A stretch of DNA of 64,000 nucleotides from Plasmopara viticola (GCA_001695595.3 MBPM02000015.1:1054001-1118000); one strand, 5' to 3'; numbered from the stretch's first letter, positions 21,301-32,759 are shown. Numbers and translations: made by a program. The notes: generated from the sequence alone by a model not told the origin.

Positions 21301-22086
21301 CGGATCAAAGACGACGCCCAAGACTGCTTTATTGTGGGCCACGACACTCATTGGAGATGCATTCTTGGCTCGTAGATCATACACGCGCAACCATTTAAAG
21401 CCCGTCCCCGTGGCCAAACACGTGGGTTGCAAGGGTACCCACGATAGGGCCATGGTCCCTTCTGAATTCGCCACTTCATAGATTGGTTTCGACTCCATTC
21501 CATTGGTACTGGTACCAATGGTGGTGGTACCCGAATTCTTGCCTTTCCGATCACTTCGCATGCCATCTTTTCGATCTCCTTCGTCAAGGGGACTTGTACC
21601 AGTACCACTACGCGGCACGACTTGTTTGCCGCCACTCGTCGTTAAATCCCATACTAATGTACAAAAATCACTGCGAATCTTTTCAAAGCCAGCAGCTAAT
21701 TGAGTAGAAATGGATGGGTTCCACGCCACTGCGTGGCAGGGACGACTGTATTTGGGGACCAACTCGTGCATGACACGAGGTCGGAGGTCTTCAAAATCAC
21801 AGAGTACCACTTTTCCGGAGCCAGTACCAGTGGCAATCACGAGGGGTTTGGCAGGAAACGGGTACCATTGTAAACACTTGAGTTGCGCCACTTTGGCATT
21901 GATCCGCACGACACGAAACGCGCGTTTGCGCTGGGTTGTGAGTGCGGGAGACGTAGCGATCGGATCGAAAGTGTCGTTTGTGACACCCGAAGATGCTGTG
22001 ACCTCGAACAAACGCAACGTGTCGGCACCCACGGCAAAAAGGGACGGATCATGCGGTGACCACTGTACCACCGTGCGCTTGCTCAT
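18379..22086 (-). CDS. MIOS-like GATOR2 subunit (WD40 plus C-terminal zinc domain)
   Basis: Intronless, 1235 residues from the ATG at 22086 (MSKRTVVQWSPHDPSLF). The open frame runs further upstream only through a GTG at 22182, so I reject that extension. The N-terminal 400 residues form WD40 repeats (VVQWSPHD, LKCLQWYP, CHAVAWNPS, MALSWVPL, VLGVVFDPHQPERLA, QIAWCPSKAG). A helical middle follows. At about residues 945-1110 is the Mios-type zinc region: CNFC, CCPTCRKPLPQCALC, then FTWCQSCKHGGHAHH and CPVTECKCRC. The order and Cys/His pattern match MIOS/Sea4, which in the GATOR2 (SEACAT) complex relays amino-acid status to TORC1 at the lysosome or vacuole; function here is inferred from family. 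A segmental duplication begins about 115 bp upstream of its start. Confidence 0.9.
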   Translation of the reverse strand: MSKRTVVQWSPHDPSLFAVGADTLRLFEVTASSGVTNDTFDPIATSPALTTQRKRAFRVVRINAKVAQLKCLQWYPFPAKPLVIATGTGSGKVVLCDFEDLRPRVMHELVPKYSRPCHAVAWNPSISTQLAAGFEKIRSDFCTLVWDLTTSGGKQVVPRSGTGTSPLDEGDRKDGMRSDRKGKNSGTTTIGTSTNGMESKPIYEVANSEGTMALSWVPLQPTCLATGTGFKWLRVYDLRAKNASPMSVVAHNKAVLGVVFDPHQPERLATYSDGPQEPIKVWDIRHLDSSSGPMVSIYPTSKNLAQIAWCPSKAGILVTASTEEKWISLWNVTKHDHGPFTVKKPFQRRYTSEPVTSFSWQQVEFDAQRLPKATTSASRVHPLTAAAFPNRMLTASITGEVGNISVHDVMPLSISSHNAITFGCGKLLFGGVLHGTGSGTCATTRLALAETHVADTRLDHDISTEMYRLAKQGYALNVSTNVQLFKQVTPRTRPRRNLWLWVDQVETLCRLRTARREHPPSTSPGRGTTPSTTTTWLRGWPLASNPLVGAGIKNLLLATNANAMATPQEDARDDESGLAIVSIMKTDAILGCPYYEGLGRRVSLLACKWDPESSQRTVGSVANAMHEPSKRPTTPHFDDPNGDRASQNPTDLSTLLHQCDVDGEYARGAALAVFHGDLAAAVALLQQGATRGTQLHHLHVGHATAYTSDLLQLVAMAVAGYAASITTATGYSLWYTTTQHLLQRSEIRAQTTPRYFHALLSFLCVTSAASQVSTNLRATPSTARRRRPNGDGFALPNARPGAYSAILNDITLPLRDRLAFACRYLPADELSAFLAHHEDESEQYGRLEGVLVTGLNPDGVRILQSYLNRTGDVQTLALLAARLPPSYVAHAPHYTHWIQIYQDLLNQWQLFQERARFDVGRAHLDTLRQASHGTHEVAHVPAPVPPQLFVRCNFCNASLSLAGLLRLGGSHASWLNRAKPTLTCCPTCRKPLPQCALCLLPFGSLNPYFELAHRRSRQTAEAVHAVLSTSGTLATEVGSHLQDAKVGKKEYENLAQLSSLPFIEWFTWCQSCKHGGHAHHLATWFATHTECPVTECKCRCHHLDLPLVGDEPTQQLRVAQSPKQDESGHQGQWTRHHAASQMPGTAARPALTSATMGPGATPRTQSSAQLRPRNLSSGYPPPFSLSSSNSMANLTSGNSGKTSGKTSGSATLSDGFSLGTKLDQLEKDTTKYPYM

Positions 22087-22142
22087 GGGGGATCGGAAGG
22101 ACAGGTGATTGGATAGAATTCGATAGGAGTAAATATGTGACC

Positions 22143-22202
22143 CAAATGGCACCCGAGTACCACCTAATTCCTCAAATGGCACCCGAGTACCACCTAATTA
22201 AT
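22143..22202. repeat. Tandem duplication of a 30-bp unit
   Basis: Two nearly identical 30-bp units starting CAAATGGCACCCGAGTACCA lie head to tail 57 bp upstream of the MIOS-like ATG, at the very edge of the segmental duplication. It may be a footprint of the rearrangement or a duplicated promoter element. Confidence 0.85.
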
Positions 22203-23376
22203 CTTGCCTAGATGAGCTAAAAGATAACTAAATTACCTTTTGAAGGCTTGCATAGAGAAATGGCCGGGACTTTGTAGAGTGCGTTCTAGTCGTAACTTGA
22301 GGTAAGAGTGAATTTTATTGCGTATCGGTTTGTTGATGGGAAGGTGCTGCGCCAGTCACAGAGCCGGTCTTACTCGAACTGTCATCACGCCTTCGGGGTG
22401 TGAGCGCACATTTTGATACCACTTTGTTGGTAATGAATTGGAGCAGTGACGCTTTTGCGTGGTAGGAAGCCGTTTACACTGACCACTTTACGTGACTCCA
22501 CTATTTGCGTGAAAACGTTGGCTTCCCTTGGTCAAACTGATTTATCTCCTAACAAAACTCGGGCTGGAATGGTTATGACAAAGACGAACCTTCCTAAGGT
22601 TTAGAAACTGCGTTTCAAATGGAGAAGTCGGTATGGATTTGTAATGACTTGACAGCGCAGACGTCGATAGCTAAGTGCACTCGCCGGTCTCGAAAGATGA
22701 CAGTTATGTATCGTGAAAGCAGTCACCCCAAAATACTAGTAACCCTGCGGCCACGCGAAAAAAAAACTGATTATATTGTCGCATTCCAATTAGAAATAAA
22801 TGCTTCAAGTGCATTATAGCGTGTAAAAGCTTATAGAGCGTAAAGCGTTATAAAGCTTATAAATTTCATAAAGCGCAAATGCGCAGTAGAATTTCGAAGC
22901 TTGAATAAGCGTAGAAGCAATACAGCTCTTGAAACTTATAAAGCGTAACAAGCGCGGGGAGTATATGAAGCATTTAAAGCTATAAAGCGTGTACCGTGAA
23001 GAAGTGAAAGATCGTGCGATCTTCGCAAACAGCAATAACTCCACATACGCGAATTCTGGAAAAATAGTGCACAAAATCAATTGTAATTAGCCTGAAATTT
23101 ACTAAGACCGGGTAAAATCAATTCAAAAGTTAGGAACCAGTGAACATGGTAAATGGATCCAAAAAATGTTTTATGTTAAGATGAATTTAAATTAAACTTG
23201 TACGGTGTAAGTTTGCAAGCCGTGAGCGCTTAAGAACATTGGGTAGCCGCTGTAGATGACGGTGTTTCGTTGTTAAGCACTACCGAAAACACTTATAAAT
23301 TGGAGACAAGGCGCATTGTACATTGCCAGGTTACGGTTTACCCCGTGCCCCGGTTAAATTTTTGGCTTTTTCGGAT
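22203..23376. repeat. Duplicated segment X, copy 1
   Basis: No coding exon is evident. It aligns in the same orientation with 35440-36529, for example GCGTTCTAGTCGTAACTTG and TAGCTAAGTGCAC blocks. Its centre (about 22820-23000) is a degenerate cluster of ATAAAGC / AAAGCTTATA words. The copy ends sharply at GGTTTAC where the LINE homology begins. Confidence 0.75.
22820..23000. repeat. Degenerate ATAAAGC(G) motif cluster
   Basis: Roughly ten variants of TATAAAGCGTA / AAAGCTTATA occur within 180 bp, in both orientations. The same cluster is kept in the duplicate at about 35955-36150. It resembles an old decayed tandem repeat; an origin-like or matrix role is speculation. Confidence 0.6.
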
Positions 23377-26180
23377 TTAATTATCCACGGTAAACCACCA
23401 TCTAAACGTCCGCCGTGGCTTTTCCAATGTAAAGCCATTCGATACCAGCTCGGGCTTGATTCGCAGTGCCTCTAGATCAGTATGGACCCTGCCCGTAACC
23501 CAGGAGGCAAACCGCATTTACTTGAGTAGGGAATACGTTAAACCAAGACATGCACCGGCTGCTCAATTACGTTATTTATCGACAGATATTCGATAAACTG
23601 AAAGCAATTTTAAGCTTGCTTCAAATGACTTGACCGCATTACGCTGTCAGGAAGCTCGCCAAGCTTTTATTGACTTCAATACGGCTCTTCGAGAGCGCAA
23701 TTTGATTTATAAATCAGACCAAAATGTGGCTAATGCTGATTCCTTTCAATTCGCTTTGAGACAAATTCGGAAGATCTAATTATTCGGCCCAAGAATGTCA
23801 ACGCTGAAAAATTCCAGTATATTTTACAATACAGCAGCCAAGAAGTTCACCTCTTATCAAGATTTACTGTTAGAAGCACCGTTTGTAGCTAATGACTTCC
23901 ACTACGCGATCCAACACACGGCACGTAGAAAGAGACCAGGATCGGATGGCTTGCCATCGGAATACCATCAACTTTTTTCTTTCAACTGGTCTACGCTTCC
24001 CAACTCCATGACCACCATTTAGCGCCGCGCTAACTATCATTATTACACAAAAACATTAGTCGTTTAGCTCCCAAGAACTTCCGCTCGCTTACGTCAACGC
24101 CAAGTTTGGACCGAAAGTCTTGGATTACAGTCTTGATCGAGATGTACCTGTGCTCTTAGGAGACAATGTGCCCGGTCGGTAAATCCACCACGCGTTTCGT
24201 TACTTTTTGAATTTTCAAAAGCACTGCACCAATCGTGATTCGCCAATCCTGCTGGTGCCATTTGCCTTTTTCTTACAATATCAAGTGGCGGCGTTAGATA
24301 TTTGTTTAATAGCACTGAGGGTTTTGGGAAATATTTCGTCGCTTGGTTTCGACATTCCTAAATAATAAATTGGTAAAAGTTTTAAATAATAATTCTCGCT
24401 CACAATTTTTTGGTTTGGGAGCGGGCGTTTGACAAGAGGATCCGCTATCTCCAGGTTTTTTCGTCCTATCCATAGAGCCTTTACTTTGTTATTTTCGGTT
24501 TGTTAACCAAGTTTCTTTATCAAGCTTCGGGACAGTACTCATCATATTATTAACTTTGCCGACAGCGTTACTGGGCTCGTCAACGATCTCTACCAGGCCC
24601 CAATATTTCTCGCCCGAATTCAAGAATTTTGCACTGCAACCGACATGCAATTAAACTTGGATGAAACCTTTATATTATTTTTTTTGTTCTGATAATCGGC
24701 CGACTCTGGCTTACAACACGGTTTACGCAACATCGGACCTCGGGTTTAAACAACAAAGACCACACTACGCTTCTGGGTACCCTGAAGCCGGCCAAGCTTC
24801 TGGCTTAACCAACTGCTCCTTCGATTTCAAAAGCTCTGCGTGGCTTGACGTTGGAGATTCCGTACCTTACAAGGTCAAGCCTTGTTATGCAAAACAATAA
24901 TTCACTTTCTACTGTGGCATTTCTTGAGCGTGCGAATGATTTCCAAGGAGGAGTCAAATTATGCCGAGGAACCTAATTAACCACACTCCATCATCAACCG
25001 CAAAGAACTTTTCTGTTCGAAGCCAATTTTCCAGCAAGTGGCACTTCGTGCATTACACTGCTGGGAGCTTAGATCTTCACCCTATTTGAAAATAAATTTA
25101 GCTGCTTAAGATTAATCTAATTCGTCAGCTTATTCGGCACTGCAGAGAAAGAGTCGGTTCTCCCCACAAATGGTTCATCCCTGCACAAGCTGCCTTTGAC
25201 TTAGCTCTTTAAGGTCAAGGCATCGACTCATACTTTCTGTACATGCTTATTCAAACCTCGATTATTACATCACTGAAAGGGTGTGTCGAGCTATTGGCAA
25301 CGCGCGCATTCACTGTAGAATATATACTAGTATTATGCCTAAGCTTGTAAACACCAATTCAGTTTTGCTACGCCAATTGTAATTGGAACACAAACTTCCT
25401 ACGCTTTACTTCTGGACGGAAAAGAATGGTATTACTTCATTTAGAGCTTGCCAGTATTTATCCCATCACAGAATTTTACGAATATCTATCTTTGCCAGCG
25501 TTGTGGTTGGACACTTAACACTTATATGTTTCGAGAGGCTTTATCCGGATCCTCTATTTGACCCAGTTTGCTCTCGTACTCGAGTGGCTGAGAGCCTGGC
25601 GCCGAGGCGCCAGTACCTGCTCACTATGGCGCGTTTGCTAGCTATTCGGCTCCCTCGGCAACTATGTTTTCCGCTTTCCATATGTAATAATTTGCTTAGT
25701 ACAACATTGTTCAAGCAAAAACAAACTACTTTGCCCCCTTCTGCAAGCGAATTCACCTCCTTCAGTTTCATAACAGTCGCTGGGACTTGACAATTTCGCA
25801 CTGCCCATAAATTCTGGTCTACACAACGACGAATTCAACGTGATATTGTCCCAGTCTTTTCAGATTTTTTGTTAAGACTCCAACATAACGGCTTGGGATT
25901 TCGCTACAAATATGGCGGGCAGGACTTAAATTGCGTTCATGGCTGTTTTGAGCCTTAAACTCCTGAGTATTTACTATGGGATTGTCATACAGCAAAAAGA
26001 TTTTGGCGGCTATTCCTATCTCCGATTAAATGGGTCCTTGCTACTACTATCAGCTGAAATCACGCGCTATTTCTCGTCGATTTAATTGTGCCAAATTATC
26101 GCCAGCAAATTTATGGCACCAACTGCCTTTTTCCATTATTAATATTTTTCGATGCTGTATTCTTATGGTCTCCATGACCT
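23377..26180 (+). mobile_element. Unit-1 LINE: RT to zinc-finger part, inverted
   Basis: This is the 3' half of a decayed non-LTR retrotransposon, from the end of the endonuclease through reverse transcriptase to the C-terminal zinc region, on the + strand. Recognisable pieces are RRKRPGSDGLPSEYHQLF (RT entrance motif, near 23920-23980), GERLTFER-like C-terminal RT near 25510-25700 and GFRYKYGG…CVHGC near 25890-25950 (zf-RVT). The corresponding segment in unit 2 (36530-39718) is on the - strand, contiguous with its endonuclease. Here it is flipped, with clean edges at GGTTTAC|CCC and CCATG|ACC. All frames are broken. Confidence 0.7.
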
Positions 26181-28370
26181 ATTTATGATCTAAAAATGTG
26201 CTTGGATGAGCAAACAAAGTTGTCAGTAACTTGCAATGCAATAGTCGATATTGCTTTTTGTTTGGGTTCGATAGCGATAGGCGTTGTAGGATTTTCTAAA
26301 CACCAAAAATCGGGTAAGCTCAAATAAATCATCCAGTCGAAGAGCTTGAGCCTTCACTTCCATGATAATCAAGAGAGTGGCGGGCTTGATCGAGTTTGGG
26401 AACCATAGTGATATTATTATTATCAGCGAAAACCAAATAATAGGCCGAGTCATTAAAAGTGCGCGGAAGAGCACTAAAACATGAAGAGCGGTCGTTCGAT
26501 AAAAGGACTGTAAGCCACGTCAATGTTTGTTTGTGCCAAGCTGTACCGCTATAATCAAGTGCCGATCACTTAGTTTTTGGATCGCTGGCATATCGTTGCG
26601 TGGCGTCTTGAAGATTTTAGAAAGGGTGAGCCCCACTAAAGCAAGGGTGATCCCTGGTACAAAGTTATTTGCTAGCTAGATCAGTGAGTACAAGCTTTAA
26701 AGTCCGCTGCGTGAAGTAACATATTGTTTTCTTGGCAAACAAGGCTGATGCGCTTTGTTTCTTGGAAAGCAATGCCTTGGCATCGAGAGAGAACATCTCG
26801 GTACTTGGCAACTCTTGGTCGATTAAGACCGTTTACGTAAAGTGAAACTTTTTAAAAGTCCAGCTCCCTTCATTAGAGGTGAAGTCGAGGAGTTGCGTCT
26901 ATAGATTGAGATCTTGGACCTTTTGATTTAGAGTTTCCAAAAATGTCGACACCGATACATATTGGATCAGGTCTTTAGCAAAAGCGCTAAAGCCAAGAAG
27001 CCATAGAGAGCGGTCGTTTAGTACAGGAATAGTTAGGCTGGTGAGGTATCGCGGATATTCATCAGTCATAAACATTACCTTGACCGGGTCGTGATATACC
27101 GTTGGCACCATAATATGGATAATTGCATCCCAAGCAGATCTTGCCAAAAGCGCTTTAACAGCCACTGATGGTTCGGTTTGGCGTATTGTAGAAGGTGTTA
27201 TAGTAATTTACTGGCTGAGTCTGTGGCACAGAGGAAGCGTAGACATTTTTTATCCTTCAATTTTTCTTGCAAGTGCAGGGTCGAGAAGCTGATGGATGGC
27301 ACACTGCTCTATTAAGAGCGAGTGCGTCAAGCTTTTCTTTAGAAAATATTGCCTTTAGCATAAGACCCGACTTAGCCTCTATAGTGACCAACTGGTCCAG
27401 AAGGGGTCGACTATCAAATTCCTTGATAAAAGGATCGGCATAGTCAAATGCCCACCTCGAGCCCTTGACCAGACTTTGTAGTTCATGATTGGCGAGGTGA
27501 CCAATTATGAAAGAATATTTTTTGGATGGCGGATCGCTTTCCGAGCAAATTTATCGTCCATTGATTGATTGTTATCATATCAAGATGCCAATGCGAAATT
27601 TCCAATTCATCAAGCCATAATGGGCTTTAATAATTTGGTCTAATAATCGGCTGGGCTCGGATCAAGTCATCAGATTCCTCAATCGTATAATCGATGAAAA
27701 AAATCTACAGCGCTTGGGTTAGAAATATCCGATAAAGCTTTACGATTTTTAGCCGCTTTTGCCCATACAGGGGGGCATTGGGTAGCGAATTCGACGCAGA
27801 GACCGTTTGCGCGCTGATTGCAGACACCGATACTTACCGACGATTTCATCAGGAAATTAAGGCCGATCTTGTTGCGGATCATCGTCATTGTAATCAAACG
27901 TCAAAAGATTACCCAAATTTGACATGCGTCATCGATGTCGGGTTGTTGTCCACTGTTTGGAGAAACTTTGCTTGTAGCGATCGACGTGAAGACGATCGTA
28001 CGAAATTGATGACCAAATCATTCGATGGTGAATCGGGGATAGGCCCACTTTTTTGCCAATCCAATTTTCGGCAGATTTCTTGCAGCCACTTGTTCTTGGT
28101 GCAAATGAATGGAAGGGAGGGGTCACTTGATTGTAACAAGCTATCTGATGGTTCTTTCAACGGGAAATCGTCATGCCATTGTCCAGGGAGGAAGGATTAA
28201 AAATTCCGCAAAGGTTTGTTTGGGGATGGTACTCAATTTTGGGACCCTGATTTTGTGCGAAGTAAACGGTGCCTTCGCGGGAAGGCAGACCATCATGCCT
28301 GTATGTTGAGAAAAACACGTGAAAGGGGCTCCACGGGATTAAAAGCAATAAAAAATAATGCGGCCAGCCA
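26181..28370 (-). mobile_element. Unit-1 LINE: endonuclease and ORF1 part
   Basis: Decayed middle part of the same LINE on the - strand. It aligns with 39719-41852 in the same orientation. The endonuclease remnant near 26320-26520 keeps LDQARHSLD and FNDSAYY words seen in the better preserved unit-2 copy. ORF1 remnants lie near 26900-27170 (SAWDAIIHIMVPTVYHD) and 28250-28370. No intact frame remains. Confidence 0.65.
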
Positions 28371-30345
28371 AATTTGTGGCGGAAACCTAGGCCATTGTGT
28401 TGGAGTCGGATTAAATAGTCTGGAAGGACGAGACAATTATCGCGCTCGTAAGGTTAGGCACAAGTTATGGCGTCGGACGAGGATCGACGAAGGTAGGACA
28501 GACGCAGGACGAAGTAGAGGTGAAGGCTGGAAGAGAAGGTTTGTGTATTGGAGAGTAAATTTAGAAGTGAGAACTAAAATGAAAAGAATGCAACTACTTC
28601 CTCTTTTTAATTTTTCTTTTCTTTCTTCAGATTGAATGTGAGAAATTAAAGTGAGTCCATATAGGACACACCCAATACAAATTTTTGTTTTGAATATAAA
28701 TTGAGCAAATTTTTTGTTTGTTATCGGATGCAAGTATCACCATATGTACTTGCATCGTTCTCTGCCATGTATTTGGCAGTGCGGCACTGGGACTGTGATG
28801 GCATGCCGTAGGACACAGCTGTCCCATCATTACAGCGCTGAAGCAGATCAGTAATCAATGAGCAAAGCACATTTTTTGTCCCAATTACTGGACTGTAAGG
28901 TAGATACGCATGAAACAGGCGGTAATATATTCGCTGTTTGCATAAAGATGGCTGGCTTTGTCAAATCTTGATTTACGATTTGCAAAAAGCTCAAAGGGCT
29001 CGTGTGGATAGCAAACGTGCCATAAAGAGCAGGTTTCTTATTCTTGGTGCTACGCTTTACGCCACCTTAATAAGTGAACGAGCTGATCGAATAGAAGCTT
29101 CTGATAGAGAGAAGCTCATGAGAGTTTGCATCTACAACTGCTGCATAGAATCTCGGCTGCGCTGTCAATGTGACAAGTGCGGTTTATACCTTATACAATT
29201 TTGATAGAAGATATGCGATATATCGCGTGTAAATAAGGTTGGGTACGAGTATTACGTGATATAGTGAGACACAGCAACTTGCTTTAAAGATGATATACTA
29301 CCTAAAGGAATTCAGTAATGCAATGCTGGCTATATTATCTGAATTATTCTCAGAAAATGTGAGCGTTCAAACCACTAGATGATAAAGCGTGAGTTCTCAA
29401 TTTGCCTTCTTTCGCACATGTGCACAAGAAAAGGCCACATTTGTGATAATGCCCAGAGCCATCTGTCCGTCGTCCACTCGCACTCTCTGTCAGTCATTGC
29501 TTTGACCGCCTTGAAGTACTTTTCATTGTGCCGAGTTTGCCTCGACTAAGCAGGTCTTCCAGCTCTAACCTCACAGTTTTTGCTGCTTAAATATAGCTCT
29601 CTGCACTCTGCGCCTACGCCTTATGCTCTATTCTACTAAGGTAAAGCACCTTTCTCCTGGAATATAACCCCCGTTTCCTGAAATTTAAGTGCGTATTGCA
29701 TTTGGATTAGAAGGACGCAAGAACCACCTCTCAGTGGGTTCACAAACTATTTTTTATTTAAGGACTGCAGCCGTTAAACGCCGTGTCTTTAGGTACACCG
29801 TGCGTTGTAAGTCTTACAGTTGAAACTCTCGCAATTTTGTGTGGTTAAGCCCTCAAAGTTTGCGTTTGCATATAGCTGCAATTAGTCACTCGCGTAAAAT
29901 CTAACTGAGTTAGTATTTAGCTATCTAAGCGCTTTTCTTAGTAAGCTTAAAAAGGGAGCTAAACACTCTATACTAAGACCTTCATACTTAAAAGAAAAAA
30001 AAGTTTGAAAACGTCGTACGAAGAAAAACTCAATGCAAATACCGGGAAAAAATTGTAAAAAAACTCCATACAAATAGAGAAAGAAAGAAAAAAGAAATTT
30101 GAGAAGATGCCTACAACACCAAACGTTCCATCTCGCCCATTTTTCCCGCGCCAAGTCCTACGAACTCACTTATCGCCGCAAGCGAAGCAATGCGCTTCGG
30201 TGCAATGCACTTAAATTGGCTTCTACGCCAGTTGCATCAACGGAACTTCACCGTATGTGAGTCCATGTATTACACAAACTGCCCTTTTTTTATTCCGGGT
30301 CTCGATACTATGTGGATTTGGTACGACTTCCAGATAAAGTCACTG
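28371..30345. mobile_element. Unit-1 LINE: terminal block, inverted relative to unit 2
   Basis: This block is the reverse complement of unit-2 bases 41853-43475. It contains, left to right, a decayed RT C-terminus/zinc region on the - strand (the conserved RLRCQCDKCGLY stretch near 29160-29190 lies antisense to it) and then the LINE 5' UTR and ORF1 N-terminus on the + strand (MPTTPNVPSRPFFPRQVLR from 30108). Edges are sharp: AATGCGG at the left and CACTGACCG at the right, exactly where unit 2 reads continuously through ORF1. Confidence 0.65.
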
Positions 30346-30740
30346 ACCGTACCAGAAAAATATGACAGAGGTATAGCACCGGCCGTAAATAATAGAAAAA
30401 AATTGCCGATAATAATGATTCGGTGACTTTTGGCGACTCTAAAAATTAAAGTCGGCTGTCATGTGGTGGCTTGTGGTGCTCGTCAAACTTAGTATTCAGG
30501 TCTCTATTGATCAATTCTTGTGAGTACTGAATTTAATATTTCGGTATTGGTACACCGCTTAATCAAGCTGATCGGTATACTTAGGTGCTTTTTCGGCTTA
30601 GTCATATCATACTGGGGATATATTTTTCACTATCGGAAAACGTTGCTTGAGTTTATAAATGTAAAAGTGATGCCAATGTCATCATCGACTTAGGAAGAGT
30701 ATACTTTGTGATACTCTAATAAACTAAAATTCTCCAGAAA
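30346..30740. repeat. Duplicated flank Y, copy 1
   Basis: It aligns directly with 43476-43841 (shared blocks include TGATTCGGTGACTT, TAGTCATATCATAC and ATATCGGAAAACGTTGCTT). No gene is evident. It probably comprises a LINE 3' end and old flanking DNA. Confidence 0.7.
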
Positions 30741-31425
30741 GACAACTTGACAATGCAAGCCGCGACTAAGCATCCCGTCTTACATTCCGCTTCTGCTCGG
30801 ATGAACGGTCCTGCAAACTTAAATAACATTTGCCGATGTGATGGACAAATGATTTGGTAGCCCTTTTTTGCAATGCATCATTTTTGTTTTTAGAATGAGA
30901 CAAGAGGCTAGTTGTTGGAACTTGTCTATATCGTCTCGCAAATGCTGCTGAACCGAAACCGTGATAATTCGTACGAAGCAGACTGAATTTACGAAAATTC
31001 AATTCGTCCGAAATGTAAGGTGCGTGGGGTCTTGATGGAGCACTTACGGTACTTAAAACAATATTTATGTGAATGTCTGGATATGTAAGAAGAGTGACTT
31101 ATCTTGTAATGCAGGACTCGACTTGGTTTAGGCTGGAAATGGATTACCGCAAATGAAGTCGCATTTCTAGCTCTCGCGGTTGCCATCGTTAGCTTCATAA
31201 TGCCTACGAAAATTGGAAATTGACCACGCCAAAGACTGCAATTACTTACTCTTGCTTCGGCATGTCGCTTCCTCTTTCCATCGATTGTGTTCGCCTTTGT
31301 TTTATCGTATAAGTAAAACTAGCTCTGTGACGAGCGCAACATCCACATCGCACTTTTACACGTCTGTGTGGCATTTCTTTGACAACTTGCCGAATTCATG
31401 ATGTTTATAACGGTGAGCATTTAAT
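30741..31425. repeat. Block inverted relative to 52770-53560
   Basis: Bases 30820-31110 are the reverse complement of 53290-53570, and 31110-31420 of 52770-53280, with an extra 0.2 kb in the latter. Decayed coding-like words are shared (RMRQEASCWNL here and EMRQEASCSNL in the partner). No intact gene is visible. Confidence 0.7.
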
Positions 31426-31792
31426 CAATTTGACATCGTTATAAACGAAATTCATCCTTGCAAATACAGTCTCCGCTATCTGAGCAGATGGCGGGCACGC
31501 AAGAGAAGATGGTTCGCAAACGTAACAATTTTTTTAAATTCGTCGTCGTAGGTATCGAAAAGCGGAAATTGAGGAGTCTCCGTTAGCGCGTACTATTTAA
31601 AGTGCAACTCATGAAAAGAAGCAACCTTTACCTGTGACAATCGATTCTATCATTCAAAAATTACAATCGAGGATCATTACCCATAGAAGTGGACGGATCT
31701 CTACTCACGCTTCTTCTGCTATATCGCGAACTGAGTGCATCTGATACGTAACGCAGAGTTTTTAAAGTCAAATCATTCGAATATACAAACAC
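31426..31792. repeat. Duplicated non-coding block
   Basis: Direct homology with 54400-54745 (TCCGCTATCTGAGC, GGCGGGCACGC, CTCACGCTTCTT). No gene seen. The homology is interrupted at about 31793 by an insertion present only in this unit. Confidence 0.65.
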
Positions 31793-32270
31793 TTCAAAGA
31801 GTAAAGTGTAACACTGTGCGGAGGAAGCTTGGCGAAGTCGGTCGAGGCAGTCGGCGAGGTGTAGTCGAGGCTGGAGGCTTGACTTGGTGAAGGGAAATTG
31901 AGAAGTGATTGAGATTGATCTGAGCTTTACGGGTCGGCCTACGACAACGAGTGCCAAAGGATTCTCTTGAACTAGCTACTGCCTATCCTAAACTCTGTCC
32001 CTCTCTAATCCCAGTTGCTATCTGCTATACTAATTGATCTGTCTCAAAATCATTTTTTCTGGTTCATAATCCAGAAATTCAGCTGGTATACTGGATGCTT
32101 CCTATCCTATATGATTTTGGCCAATGACTGTATCCGCCTATCCTATACTTCTATCCCGAGATTTTGAGAACCACAAAGTGTACGAACATCTGTAGCTGCG
32201 ACTGCAGTATACGGTATGACGTGGTTGCTGTTTGTGGCAAAGGCTATCACAGACGGCAATTACGTCACAA
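31793..32270. mobile_element. LTR-like insertion, unit 1 only
   Basis: About 480 bp splits a block that is continuous in unit 2 (54735-54760). It contains TGTAACACTGTGCGGAGGAAGC at 31807, which is also the start of a related sequence at about 51938. This looks like a solo LTR or non-autonomous element. Ends and target duplication are not certain. Confidence 0.45.
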
Positions 32271-32759
32271 AAATTAGTGTCTGATGATCTTTCGGCTTAG
32301 TAAAATCGATAACAAATGGTCTTTAGAGCTGCCGACAATGGAATACAAACTTATCACATATAGTCTTTCTCAAAGAATCAACGAAAAAGTACAAGCATTG
32401 TAGTGGGTTCTCGATCATCTGTCATGGTTTGTGATTGATATACTAATTTGGTTGACCGTATGAACAATGGTAGTCGTCTCCGCGTGGTCAAGTTATAGAT
32501 TAGTCCTGCCATTTTGACGAAGCATGCGTAATTATGAAAGCCACAGACATATAATAATCTCGTTGATTTGTATTGCATTTTGGCGCTTGTCTAGAGAGTA
32601 ATGGCTACTTGTAATTATGATTTATAACAATAGTGAGCTGTATATTCTAACATTTCACAGATATTAATTGTAACCGAGTAATAACGATATTTTACATCAC
32701 ACAAGAGATGCTGTAGTACACACCAACATTCCACGTGATACTTTTTGCCCACTTTTTCG
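32271..32759. repeat. Duplicated non-coding block
   Basis: Direct homology with 54746-55210 (TCTGATGATCTTTCGGCTT, TGTGATTGATATACTAAT, TGGCGCTTGTCTAGA). No coding content apart from the extreme right end, which enters the kinase pseudogene tail. Confidence 0.65.

Noticed and set aside
22087..22182. N-terminal extension of the MIOS-like protein from GTG 22182
   Set aside because: No ATG, encoded mostly by a 30-bp tandem repeat; MSKR at 22086 begins the first WD repeat directly.
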